Shown one piece after another: positions 54,067 through 62,109 of a DNA stretch of 64,000 nt. Each line of letters starts with the position of its first letter. The first letter of the stretch is position 1. Under the pieces are notes generated by a model. That model searched no databases. It was not told the DNA's origin and was given only the letters and a program-made list of their open reading frames with translations. The DNA is from Kitasatospora sp. MAP5-34 (lineage in GTDB: Bacteria > Actinomycetota > Actinomycetes > Streptomycetales > Streptomycetaceae), in contig NZ_JARXZC010000006.1 in assembly GCF_029894335.1 (NCBI RefSeq), positions 145,891-209,890 of the forward strand, read 5' to 3'. The translations under genes and the position numbers were made by a program.

Positions 54067-54270
54067 CTGACATCCCATGGGTCGGTCGGGGAGGTGCGTG
54101 ACGAGGTACGGCGGGACCGGGAGGTACTGCCCATGACTGTGCGCGCTCAACCATCTCCCAGGCAAGGTCGACAGGGCGGCAGGTCGGCGGGGCGGCAGGT
54201 CGCCAGGGTGGGCGGGTCCGGGGGAGCGGACCGCTTACGGTGGTACCGAGCGATCGTTTCGAACACCGTC

Positions 54271-54290
54271 CTCTCTCGGACTCTCTCGGA
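54271..54290 (+). repeat. Exact 10-bp duplication supplying a ribosome site
   Basis: CTCTCTCGGA is repeated twice without a gap. The second copy ends in GGA and continues into GG, creating the GGAGG ribosome site for the PIG-L gene that starts at 54303. Confidence 0.75.
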
Positions 54291-54302
54291 GGTTTGCAAC
54301 CG

Positions 54303-55118
54303 ATGGACCGTCAACTGACCCTGATGGCCGTACATGCCCATCCCGACGACGAGGTGCTGTCCACCGGTGGCGTACTGGCGGCCGCGGCGGCCGAGGGCAT
54401 CCGTACCGTCCTGGTCACCTGTACCAACGGCGAACAGGGCGACGGGCCCGGTGGGGCCAAGCCCGGCGAGCCCGGCCACGACGAGGCGCAGGTCCGCGAA
54501 CTCCGGCTGCGGGAGCTGAAGGAGTCGGTGGAGCTGCTGGGCATCACCGACGTGGAACTGCTCGGGTACCCCGACTCCGGCATGGTGGGCTGGGCGGCCA
54601 ACGAGCGCCCGGAGGCCTTCGCCAACATTCCGCTGGAGCAGTCCGCCGGGCGGCTCGCCGAGCTGATGGAGCGTTACCGGCCGGATGTCGTCGTGACCTA
54701 CGACGAGAACGGCGCCTACGGTCACCCCGACCACATCCAGGCGCATCTGATCACGGTGGAGGCGATCAGGAGGAGCGGCGTTCCGGCGAAGTTCTACCAC
54801 ACGGCCATTCCCCGCAGCCGGACGGCGGAGCTCTTCTCGTCGCTGCGTGAGAGCGGCGCCGACATCGGCGACTTCGAGCTGCCCGACGACTTCGGGACCC
54901 CGGACGAGCTGATCACGACCGTCGTGGATGTGTCCACCTACGTCGACCACAAGCGCAGGGCGCTGGAGGCCCATGCCAGCCAGGGCGACGGCATCTTCAT
55001 GCTGCGGCTGCCCGAGGAGGGCCAGCGGCGGGTGTTCGGCCAGGAGTCCTTCGTCCGGCAGTTCAGCACCGTCCCCGCCCCGGACCACGAGGACGACCTC
55101 TTCGCCGGCCTGCGCTGA
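54303..55118 (+). CDS. PIG-L/LmbE-family amidohydrolase, Mca/MshB-like
   Basis: A 271-residue zinc amidohydrolase. A-H-P-D-D-E near residue 12 is the zinc-binding and catalytic motif, and G-H-P-D-H near residue 140 supplies the third zinc ligand. The size and the motif T-Y-D-E-N-G-A-Y-G-H-P-D-H are characteristic of actinobacterial mycothiol enzymes (mycothiol S-conjugate amidase Mca or deacetylase MshB). Which of the two it is cannot be settled by eye. The ATG at 54303 follows GGAGG at 54288-54292. It is divergent from the SSS operon. Confidence 0.85.
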   Translation: MDRQLTLMAVHAHPDDEVLSTGGVLAAAAAEGIRTVLVTCTNGEQGDGPGGAKPGEPGHDEAQVRELRLRELKESVELLGITDVELLGYPDSGMVGWAANERPEAFANIPLEQSAGRLAELMERYRPDVVVTYDENGAYGHPDHIQAHLITVEAIRRSGVPAKFYHTAIPRSRTAELFSSLRESGADIGDFELPDDFGTPDELITTVVDVSTYVDHKRRALEAHASQGDGIFMLRLPEEGQRRVFGQESFVRQFSTVPAPDHEDDLFAGLR

Positions 55119-55181
55119 CCCGGCCGGGGGCGAGGGGTACTCCGGGGCGGCGTGCGGCTGGACCCGCAGTCCAGGGGACGC

Positions 55182-55207
55182 AAAAGGGCCGTTCATTCGA
55201 ACGGCCC
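55182..55207 (-). terminator. Rho-independent terminator of the kup-like gene
   Basis: On the minus strand a 9-bp stem (55207-55199 with 55194-55186) closes a four-base loop and is followed immediately by TTTT (55185-55182). It lies about 190 bases after the potassium transporter's stop, and it also faces the end of the PIG-L gene from the other side. Confidence 0.75.
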
Positions 55208-55221
55208 AGTCATGCTCGAGA

Positions 55222-55249
55222 GGTGGCTGCTCCTACCAGGAGCGCCACC
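55222..55249. other. Second hairpin next to the kup terminator
   Basis: GGTGGC and GCCACC flank an inner GCTCCT/AGGAGC stem with one bulged T and a three-base loop, giving a 12-bp hairpin. It lies 15 bases from the terminator and may add to it or form the end of the kup 3' untranslated region. The stretch 55250-55397 shows no gene. Confidence 0.5.
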
Positions 55250-55397
55250 AACTCTGGCACGACGAAAGATGCATGGGCACAGCATGAGTCGGCGAGCGCC
55301 GGGCATCACTCACCCGGCTGTACGACGACGGAGTACGGGCGTCGCGGTACGGCCGGGGTCGTGAGGCCGACTGCCGGGAGTGCTGGGCCTTATCGGC

Positions 55398-57380
55398 TCA
55401 CACCGAGACCTGGGCGCCCATGATGACGCACCGGTCGCTGGGCAGTCCGAAGTACGCGACGGGGCTGCTCGAGTTGTTGGCGAGCGTCAGGAACAGCCTC
55501 TTGCGCCACCGGCGCATGCCCGGCGCGTCGGTCCTGATGATCGTCATCCGCGACAGGAAGTAGGACACCTCCTCCACCTGCAGCCCGTGGATCTGGCCCG
55601 CGTCGGGGTGCTGCGAGGCGAGCCGCAGGACCTGTGGGATGTTCGGCTCGTCCATGAAGCCGAAGCGCGCGGTGAGGTGCGTGATGCCGTCATCGCTGTG
55701 GCCGAGGTCGTCGAAGGCGCACCGCTCCGCTTCGGGGATGTGCGGCACCCGTTCCACCACGGCCGACAGGATGACCACGTTCTTGTGCAGGGTGTGGTTG
55801 TGCTCGACGTTGGCGCGCAGTGCCAGCGGGGTGGTCTCGATGTTGGCGTTGAGGAACACCGCGGTGCCGTCGACCCGGTGCACGGGCGGGTCCATCGCGT
55901 CGACCTCGTCGACGAACGCGCGCAGCGGGCCCTCCAGCGCCGTCCGGTTCGGGGTGACGATCTGTCGACCCCGCTGCCAGGTGATCAGGAGCGTGAAGAT
56001 CGAGAACGCGACCAGCAGCGGCAGCCAGCCGCCGTGGACGACCTTGGTCAGGTTCGCCGCGAAGAACGCGATCTCGGTCGTCAGGAACACGACGGCGCCG
56101 AGCGCGACCATCCAGATCGGCTTGCGCATCATGACGCGGGCCACGGCCAGGAAGAGGACGGTGTTGAGTACGAAGGTCGCGGTGACCGCCACACCGTACG
56201 CGGAGGCGAGCGCGGCGGACGAGCCGAAGCCCACCACCAGGGCAACGACCGCGCCGAACAGACCCCAGTTGATCACCGGCGCGTAGACCTGGCCGACCTC
56301 GTGCTCCGAGGTGTGCCGGATGGTCATGTGGGGAAGAACACCGAGCTGCACCGCCTGGCGCGTGACGCTGAACGCGCCCGAGATGACCGCCTGCGAGGCG
56401 ATGACGGTGGCGATGGTCGCCAGGATCACCATCGGGAACTGCGCCCAGCCGGGCATCAGCAGGAAGAACGGGTTCGAGATCGCCGACGGCGAGCGCAGGA
56501 TGAGCGAGCCCTGGCCGAGGTAGTTGAGCGTCAGCGTCGGGAAGACCAGGAAGAACCAGGCGCGGTGGATCGGTGACCGGCCGAAGTGGCCCATGTCCGC
56601 GTAGAGCGCCTCGGCACCGGTCACGGCCAGCACGACCGAGGCCAGCGCCACGAACCCGATCATCCCGTGGTCCACGATGAAGCGCAGGCCGTACACCGGC
56701 GACAGCGCCTTGAGGATCGCGGGGTGGCTCAGCACCTCGACCCCGCCGGTGGCGCCCAGGATGAGGAACCACACGGTCATGACCGGGCCGAACAGGTTGC
56801 CCACGAGGTTGGTGCCGTAGCGCTGGATCGCGAAGAGCAGCACCAGCACCGCGATCGTGACCGGGATCACGAAACTGCTCAGGCCCGGAGCCGAGACCTT
56901 CAGCCCCTCGACGGCCGACAGCACCGAGATCGCCGGCGTGATCATGCCGTCGCCGTAGAAGAGCGAGGCCCCGAAGATCCCGAGCGCCACCAGGAGCACC
57001 TTGGTGCCGACGGACTTGAAGTTGAGCTTCTGGACCAGGGCCGTGAGCGCCATGATCCCGCCCTCACCGCCGTTGTCGGCGCGCAGGATGAAGGTCACGT
57101 ACTTGACCGACACGATCAGGGTGATCGCCCAGAACACCAGCGAGATGACCCCGTACACCTGGTCCGGCGTCGTCCCGACCGCGTTGTTGTCGGCGGTGAA
57201 CACGGTCTGGATCGCGTACAGCGGGCTGGTACCGATGTCGCCGAAGACGACGCCCAGCGCGCCGAGGGTCAGGGCCGCCATGGCGGGGCGGTGGCGGGCG
57301 GAGCTGCTGCTGTCGGGCGCGCCGCCGGATTCAGGGGCGGTCGGTCGGTTGGGCGCGCTCTTAGCGGTTTCTATACTCAT
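55398..57380 (-). CDS. kup: KUP-family potassium uptake transporter
   Basis: A 660-residue potassium:proton symporter. The N-terminal part after a 30-residue disordered start reads L-G-A-L-G-V-V-F-G-D-I-G-T-S-P-L-Y, the hallmark of the KUP/HAK family. G-G-E-G-G-I-M-A-L, Y-G-D-G-M-I-T-P-A and T-G-A-E-A-L-Y-A-D-M-G-H-F-G follow at family positions. Twelve helices are followed by a cytoplasmic C-terminal domain of about 180 residues, again standard. Usual family length is 620-680. The start ATG at 57380 has a weak ribosome site but a TATGAT box close upstream, so the message may be almost leaderless. Confidence 0.93.
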   Translation of the reverse strand: MSIETAKSAPNRPTAPESGGAPDSSSSARHRPAMAALTLGALGVVFGDIGTSPLYAIQTVFTADNNAVGTTPDQVYGVISLVFWAITLIVSVKYVTFILRADNGGEGGIMALTALVQKLNFKSVGTKVLLVALGIFGASLFYGDGMITPAISVLSAVEGLKVSAPGLSSFVIPVTIAVLVLLFAIQRYGTNLVGNLFGPVMTVWFLILGATGGVEVLSHPAILKALSPVYGLRFIVDHGMIGFVALASVVLAVTGAEALYADMGHFGRSPIHRAWFFLVFPTLTLNYLGQGSLILRSPSAISNPFFLLMPGWAQFPMVILATIATVIASQAVISGAFSVTRQAVQLGVLPHMTIRHTSEHEVGQVYAPVINWGLFGAVVALVVGFGSSAALASAYGVAVTATFVLNTVLFLAVARVMMRKPIWMVALGAVVFLTTEIAFFAANLTKVVHGGWLPLLVAFSIFTLLITWQRGRQIVTPNRTALEGPLRAFVDEVDAMDPPVHRVDGTAVFLNANIETTPLALRANVEHNHTLHKNVVILSAVVERVPHIPEAERCAFDDLGHSDDGITHLTARFGFMDEPNIPQVLRLASQHPDAGQIHGLQVEEVSYFLSRMTIIRTDAPGMRRWRKRLFLTLANNSSSPVAYFGLPSDRCVIMGAQVSV

Positions 57381-57391
57381 GATGGACGGAG

Positions 57392-57397
57392 ATCATA
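57392..57397 (-). promoter_or_regulatory. TATGAT -10-like box for kup
   Basis: On the minus strand TATGAT lies only 11 bases before the kup ATG, so transcription would start about five bases before the codon. No matching -35 hexamer is seen at 16-18 bases. I found no match to the c-di-AMP riboswitch that precedes some kup genes. Confidence 0.35.
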
Positions 57398-57462
57398 CGC
57401 ATGGCGCCAACAGGCGACGGGGTGCCCCCGGTACCCGAACCGGTCGCGCCTCGGTCGCCCGC

Positions 57463-57494
57463 CCGGCCGCCGGCTCGGGTGAGCCGGCGGCCGG
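57463..57494 (-). terminator. 14-bp stem-loop after the NCS1 permease gene
   Basis: Bases 57463-57476 and 57481-57494 form a perfect 14-bp stem around GGGT. It lies 64 bases beyond the permease stop (minus strand) and before the kup promoter, so it should insulate the two genes. Confidence 0.75.
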
Positions 57495-57557
57495 AGGGCG
57501 GCGCCAAGGCGTTCGCGCGTCCGTGTGTTCGCGCGCTCGTCCGCTCGCGCGCTCGCG

Positions 57558-59063
57558 TCAGACAGTGACCTGCTCGGCCTGCTCTGCCTTCTCGGCGCGC
57601 TCAGCGTGCTCGGCCCTGGGACCGGCGGTCTCCTCGGTGGTGGCGGAGGTGTTCTCCCGGGGCGTGGGGAGCAGGGCCATGATCGCGCCGGAGATCACGA
57701 TGGTCGCCGCCCAGGCGAGCCCGTACTTGCCGATGGGAGTGCTGGAGAACGGGCCGGCGAACCAGTCGCACTTGGTGAAGGCGAGCCCGATCAGCAGCGC
57801 GAGCACCCAGGACACCATCGCCTGCCAGCAGAAGCCGCCCACGTACCAGTACCGGCTGCTCCGGCCGGTGTCCATCAGCGCGGCGGCGTCGTAGCGCACC
57901 GCACGTGACCGGCGCCGGAACATGTCCACGGCGTAGACGCCGATCCAGGCCGAGAAGGAGACGGCGAGCAGGATCAGGAAGGTGATGAAGGAGCCCAGGA
58001 AGCTCTTGGCGACCAGCATCAGCAGCAGGCCGCCGACCAGCGAGATCACGGCGTTGATGCTGACGGCCATCGCGCGCGGCAGCTTGACGCCCATGGTCTG
58101 GGCGGTGAAGCCGGCCGAGTACATCGAGAGGCTGTTGATCAGCAGCATGCCCACGATGGCGGTCAGCAGGTACGGCACGACCAGCCAGGTGGGCAGCAGA
58201 TCGCCGAGGAAGGAGACCGGGTCTGCGGCCTGCGCCAGACCGGGCGAGGCCACCGCCATCACGGCACCCATCAGCACCATCGGCACCATGACCAGGCCGG
58301 CGCCGGAGACCGTCACGCCGACGATCTTCCTGCCGGAGGCGGCGTGCGGCAGGTAGCGGGCGAAGTCCGGGCCGGTGGGGACCCAGCTGATGCCACCGGC
58401 GGCGATGGTCCCGATCCCGGCGATCATCATCGCGGTGGTGCCTGCGGGCTTTGAGAAGACCTCGCTCCAGTGCATGTGCACGATCAGGTAGCCGAGCACC
58501 AGGACGCTGAAGACGCCGAAGAGGTACGTCGACCAGGTGTTGCAGACGTTCAGTGCCTTCCGGCCCAGGCCGGAGACCAGGAACGTACAGGCGACGAAGA
58601 GGAAGAGCGTGATGACGATCAGTGCGGTGTTGCTCTTGACACCGAAGACCAGGTCGAGAACGGTCAGCACGGCGTAGGCACCGGTGACGGCGTTGATCGT
58701 CTCCCAGCCGAACCGGGCGACCCAGAGGATCGCGCCCGGGAACAGGTTGCCGCGCACACCGAAGGTGGCCCGCGAGAGCGTGGCGCCGGGCGCCCCGCCC
58801 CACTTGCCGGAGACCGACAGCAGGCCGACCATGCCGAACGAGGCGACCGCAGCGCACGCCGCGACGATCAGGACCTGCCAGAAGTTGAGCTGGTTGAACA
58901 CCACCAGGGCCGCACCCATGGTGAGCAGCAGGACGCTGATGTTCGCCGCGACCCAGGTCGGGAAGAGCTCACGGACTCTGCCGTGCCGTTCGTGGTCCGG
59001 GACGGGTTCGATACCGCGGGTCTCTATCGCGCCGTCGGTGTCGGCGGTGGACAGGTTGTCCAT
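57558..59063 (-). CDS. NCS1-family nucleobase:cation symporter
   Basis: A 501-residue transporter with 12 helices. The N-terminus G-I-E-P-V-P-D-H-E-R-H-G and the helix-1 end F-P-T-W-V-A-A-N-I-S-V fit the cytosine/purine permease branch of NCS1. G-A-T-L-S-R-A-T-F-G and S-W-V-P-T-G-P-D-F-A-R-Y are family motifs. It probably imports cytosine, purines or a related heterocycle. The C-terminal tail is an A-E-x repeat run. ATG 59063 follows GGAG; a start at 59105 lacks a ribosome site. Confidence 0.86.
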   Translation of the reverse strand: MDNLSTADTDGAIETRGIEPVPDHERHGRVRELFPTWVAANISVLLLTMGAALVVFNQLNFWQVLIVAACAAVASFGMVGLLSVSGKWGGAPGATLSRATFGVRGNLFPGAILWVARFGWETINAVTGAYAVLTVLDLVFGVKSNTALIVITLFLFVACTFLVSGLGRKALNVCNTWSTYLFGVFSVLVLGYLIVHMHWSEVFSKPAGTTAMMIAGIGTIAAGGISWVPTGPDFARYLPHAASGRKIVGVTVSGAGLVMVPMVLMGAVMAVASPGLAQAADPVSFLGDLLPTWLVVPYLLTAIVGMLLINSLSMYSAGFTAQTMGVKLPRAMAVSINAVISLVGGLLLMLVAKSFLGSFITFLILLAVSFSAWIGVYAVDMFRRRSRAVRYDAAALMDTGRSSRYWYVGGFCWQAMVSWVLALLIGLAFTKCDWFAGPFSSTPIGKYGLAWAATIVISGAIMALLPTPRENTSATTEETAGPRAEHAERAEKAEQAEQVTV

Positions 59064-59097
59064 GTGGTGGGCTCCGGGCGTGTGAAGCGGGGATAAA

Positions 59098-59388
59098 TCA
59101 GACATGTGAAACATTTATGGAACTCTTCGCGCGTAGCGCGCGGATTGGACCATCGTACTTTGCTCCAGATGTGACTGGATTGATGCCATTGGTCCCCAGG
59201 GGGCACCGGGAGAGGTGAGGTGCGGACCGTAGGGTCGTCGCCGGCGTAGAGAGGTGTTGGATGTCGGCGATGTTCTTGGTGGTGAGCATGTACCCGGTGG
59301 CGTTCTCGGCGCGGGACGGGTAGCCGCCGTCGAAGTCGGTGGGCGGGTAGGCGAGCAGCTGGGCGGGCACGTCGGCCGTCTCCGCCAT
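59098..59388 (-). CDS. Short open frame of unknown status upstream of the NCS1 gene
   Basis: A 96-residue reading. The first 45 residues (P-P-T-D-F-D-G-G-Y-P-S-R) look protein-like, but the rest has low-GC, irregular codon use. It may be the surviving 5' end of a broken gene. I do not recognise a family and there is no clear ribosome site. It lies 34 bases before the permease start on the same strand. Confidence 0.3.
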   Translation of the reverse strand: MAETADVPAQLLAYPPTDFDGGYPSRAENATGYMLTTKNIADIQHLSTPATTLRSAPHLSRCPLGTNGINPVTSGAKYDGPIRALRAKSSINVSHV

Positions 59389-59714
59389 AGGACGGGGTGA
59401 TGTTGAGCATCGCAGGCCGGCAGCCTGCGGCCGTGAGTGATCAATCGACCCTCAACGGGGACGGTATCGGCCCGGCCAGGGGCACGGCTGGATATGCAAA
59501 GGCGGCGGACAGGCCGGCGGTCCAGTACGAGGAAGTCACCTTCGGCGAAGTCCACCGCGACGTGCTGCAACTGGTTCTCGCCCGAGGGGCCCGGCGGACA
59601 CCTTCCGATACCTTGCCCGGGGGCCCACGAAATATCTGACGCACACTCAGTTAACGTCGGTGACAGGTTCATTCGGTTGGCCGGGGGAATCGGGTGTTTC
59701 CGATGCGATGACAG
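59389..59714. other. Stretch without a supportable gene
   Basis: Several short frames occur on both strands but none has both a ribosome site and a recognisable sequence. Composition falls below the window average near 59640-59700. It is probably decayed coding DNA at the edge of the mosaic region. Confidence 0.5.
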
Positions 59715-60098
59715 GTGGAGGTGTGCGCGGCACCGCCCGCGATCTCCGCGACGGCCGCCGGGTACGACGCGTACGTCGCCGTGGACGCCTCGGGCACCTT
59801 CAGCCAGGCCAAGCGGGAGGCCGGACTGCTGCGAATGCAGCAGGCGGGCGTCATCGTCAGCGACTACGCCACCCTCATGGTCGAGGCCCTGGCCGACAAC
59901 GCCGCCCCCGAGGCTGGTGACGTCCACGCCGCCCTCGACATGCCGTTCGCCGTCCTGGTCGGCCGGATGTCTGCGGCCCACCGCGCATGGCGGCCCACCG
60001 GCCGACCGGTCGCCGGCGTCCTCCCGTTCCCAGCCCAGCGGATCCAGCGCCACGACGTCCTTGACGGGCTCATCCACGAGTACCGCAACATCGCTTGA
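59715..60098 (+). pseudogene. Isochorismatase-family hydrolase (YcaC-like), N-terminal half missing
   Basis: The 127-residue frame matches only the C-terminal half of YcaC-like cysteine hydrolases. It begins at E-V-C-A-A-P-P, where the catalytic cysteine lies, and continues Y-D-A-Y-V-A-V-D-A-S-G-T-F and A-G-V-I-V-S-D-Y-A-T-L-M-V-E as in intact members. The catalytic Asp and Lys of the first half are absent, and the sequence before 59715 does not supply them in any frame. The reading frame itself is intact, so the truncation may be recent. It is very probably non-functional. Confidence 0.75.
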
Positions 60099-60522
60099 CG
60101 AAGATCAGCGCACCTGACGAAATCACAGGTCAGCGCATATGCGGGACTTTTGAAACCCTATAGGCCGGCGCACCCCGACCGGCGCGGAACAGGCGGTGCT
60201 GGGGCTGACCGCGCCGCTCCCGCTCGTCGTGGGCTGTCTGTCCGTCACTGACCGTGGCGTCGCCGCTCAGAACCGGAACCTGACTTCCTGTGAGTTTGCT
60301 GTCAATTCCTGGAAGAATACTGGCAACTTCCCGCCATTGTCATGTTTCGACCATGACATGTACAGCTCTGGGCCTCTACGGTGAGCATCTCTCTGGCTGA
60401 CGTTGCGTCAATCAGGGCGAACCCCCACTTTTCGCTCTCCGTACCGGGCCGCCCCCACACGCGGTGCGGTCCGGTGTGCCGGCCGCCCCCAGCGGCCGCT
60501 GACCCCCACAAGGAGCTCATCC
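60099..60522. other. Non-coding region upstream of the papain-like peptidase gene
   Basis: These 424 bases are clearly AT-richer than the window, especially 60250-60420, and contain no gene I can support. They contain a 21-bp perfect palindrome described separately and the ribosome site AGGAG at 60511-60515. The promoter of the peptidase gene must lie here, but no hexamer pair stands out. Confidence 0.6.
60338..60358 (+). promoter_or_regulatory. Operator-like inverted repeat upstream of the peptidase gene
   Basis: TGTCATG at 60338-60344 and CATGACA at 60352-60358 are perfect inverted arms around a seven-base spacer. The 14-base centre-to-centre spacing suits a dimeric regulator. It lies 165 bases before the peptidase start. 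No matching second site is seen in the window. Confidence 0.5.
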
Positions 60523-61437
60523 ATGCGTTCCCGCATAGCCGCCGGCATCGCCGGTACCCTGGCGCTGTCGTCCTGCCTGGCCATGACCGGCACTGCCGCC
60601 GCGGTAACCTCCGATGCGCGGCCGGCCGGGCACCACGTGCACCACAAGCACTTCGCCACCGGCCTCGACCTGACCGCGCTCAAGGCCCACCAGCACGCGA
60701 TGCGCCCCGCTGCGGCCACCGCCCAGGATCTGAGCGCGATCGCGCCGTTCGCCCGCTCCGGCGCGGCGCCGGCCAGCGCGGACCTGACCCGGTACGCGCT
60801 CTCCCCCGGCGACCAGGGCCAGGTCGGCTCCTGCGTCACCTGGGCCACCGGCTACACCGGCTACGGCGTCCTGATGAACGAGCAGGGCATCAGCGGCGCG
60901 CCGATGGCCCCGATGTACATCTACTCGCAGATCGCTCAGGGCAACGACCAGGGCACCTACGCGAGCGTCGCGCTGCCGATGGAGCAGCAGCAGGGCATCG
61001 ACACCCAGTCCGACTACTGGCAGGGCACCACCGACTTCACCACTCAGCCGGACGCCGACGAGACCGCTAACGCGGCCAACTACAGGCTCTCGGGCTTCGT
61101 TCAGCTGCCCACCAGCGGCACCGCGGCGCAAACCGCGATCAAGGAAGCGATCTCCCAGGGCGAGCCGGTGCCGATCGGCTTCTCGGTCCAGCAGAGCTTC
61201 ATGGACCTCAACTCCCAGACCGCGTCGGACTACAGCTACATGCCCGGCGACAGCAGCAGCGACCCGGTGGTCGGCGGCCACGAGATCACCATCGTGGCCT
61301 ACAACGACCAAGGCGTGACGATCGAGAACAGCTGGGGCACCAGCAACTGGGGCAACGGCGGCTTCGCCAACCTCCCGTGGAGCTTCTTCGACGCGGGCGT
61401 GGTCGACGAGGCCCACGCGATGGGCAAGCTCGCCTGA
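60523..61437 (+). CDS. Secreted papain-like cysteine peptidase (C1-like)
   Basis: A 304-residue exported protein. The signal peptide ends near T-A-A-A-V-T at about residue 28, a His-rich pro-region follows, and the catalytic domain begins near residue 90. The papain elements are in order: Gln98 and Cys104 in G-D-Q-G-Q-V-G-S-C-V-T-W, His253 in G-G-H-E-I-T-I-V, and Asn269 in I-E-N-S-W-G. The usual tryptophan after the cysteine is shifted by two residues. It probably degrades peptides outside the cell. The ATG at 60523 follows AGGAG. A strong terminator follows. Confidence 0.85.
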   Translation: MRSRIAAGIAGTLALSSCLAMTGTAAAVTSDARPAGHHVHHKHFATGLDLTALKAHQHAMRPAAATAQDLSAIAPFARSGAAPASADLTRYALSPGDQGQVGSCVTWATGYTGYGVLMNEQGISGAPMAPMYIYSQIAQGNDQGTYASVALPMEQQQGIDTQSDYWQGTTDFTTQPDADETANAANYRLSGFVQLPTSGTAAQTAIKEAISQGEPVPIGFSVQQSFMDLNSQTASDYSYMPGDSSSDPVVGGHEITIVAYNDQGVTIENSWGTSNWGNGGFANLPWSFFDAGVVDEAHAMGKLA

Positions 61438-61441
61438 CGCA

Positions 61442-61477
61442 CCGCCCGGAACCCGGCCGCGGCCGGGTTCCGGGCGG
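61442..61477 (+). terminator. 36-base perfect palindrome after the peptidase gene
   Basis: The two 18-base halves are perfectly complementary and start five bases after the stop codon. A stem of about 16 pairs with a four-base loop is expected. It can end transcription from both sides. Confidence 0.8.
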
Positions 61478-61554
61478 ACGGTCGCCGCAAGCCTGGCGGC
61501 CCCATCGCCACGGCGGCTGCACCTCTCGGTGCACCGAGGACTGCACCGAGAAGT

Positions 61555-61703
61555 GAAGCACTGCGGGATCTTGGTGGCTAATTTCAACTTCTGTGCTGTG
61601 AGGCCGAGTTGGATTCCGTCGAAGTGGCGTTGGCGCGGTCGAGGGGCATGCCGTTCCACCAGGTGTGGAGTCGGATGAGGTTGCGGGCGGCGGCGTTCGG
61701 GCC
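61555..61703 (-). pseudogene. Transposase C-terminal remnant with frameshift
   Basis: On the minus strand N-A-A-A-R-N-L-I-R-L-H-T-W-W-N-G-M-P-L-D-R is the kind of tail seen in DDE-type transposases of streptomycete insertion sequences. The match then continues in another frame with H-F-D-G-I-Q-L-G-L-T-A-Q-K-L-K, so a frameshift has occurred. Only the last 45 residues or so remain. The exact IS family cannot be settled from this piece. Confidence 0.55.
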
Positions 61704-61709
61704 AACAGC

Positions 61710-61886
61710 GACCTTGTCGCCGTCCTCGCTGATGCCGAAACTGCCGACCGCACCGAGCTGTACCAGCAGCTCGGGCTGGACCTGACCTACCATTCCGGAA
61801 AGCAAAATGTGCTGGTTGAGATGAATCTCAACCAGCACTTTCCTGATCCCCGTGGGGTATCAGTCGGTGTCCGAGGGGGGACTTGA
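61710..61886 (+). pseudogene. Serine-recombinase C-terminal remnant
   Basis: About 58 residues remain, L-V-A-V-L-A-D-A-E-T-A-D-R and then L-Y-Q-Q-L-G-L-D-L-T-Y-H, which resemble the very end of large serine recombinases of actinobacterial elements. The catalytic domain is absent. The fragment runs into a tRNA 3'-end-like sequence, as the ends of integrated elements do. Its start abuts the transposase remnant on the other strand. Confidence 0.5.
61809..61838 (+). terminator. 13-bp stem-loop inside the recombinase remnant
   Basis: Bases 61809-61821 and 61826-61838 form a perfect stem with the loop TGAA, preceded by AAAA and followed by TTTCC. It has the form of an intrinsic terminator, usable in either direction, although it lies within the remnant reading frame. 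Confidence 0.6.
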
Positions 61887-61890
61887 ACCA
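61867..61890 (-). other. tRNA 3'-end-like fragment, possible attachment-site remnant
   Basis: On the minus strand these bases read as the 3' part of a T arm (GGTTCAAGTCC) followed by CTCGGACACC, as at the end of a tRNA. The matching 5' acceptor half is not found within the following 300 bases. Together with the recombinase tail it resembles one end of an excised or decayed integrative element. The rest of 61890-62109 shows no gene. Confidence 0.45.
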
Positions 61891-62109
61891 CCGTCCACCC
61901 TGGAGTGGGCGTCTGCGGTGTTGGACCTGGGTAGGTCCTGATCTGCGGCGACCGCGTTGACGCTGCTCCGTCTCTTTGGGAGAACGGCGGGTGTGATGCC
62001 CGGTTCCTGTTAGCAGTTTGGTCGCGAGCAGGCTGCCGCGAAAGGCTGTGGGGAGGATTTCACCCGGAAGAGTGAGTTGCTGGGGATCGGCGGCGCATCG
62101 GCCCAGTGG

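Noticed and set aside
57381..57557. A c-di-AMP (ydaO-type) riboswitch upstream of kup
   Set aside because: None of the conserved GGGAA/GG elements is present; the only structure is a terminator hairpin for the previous gene.
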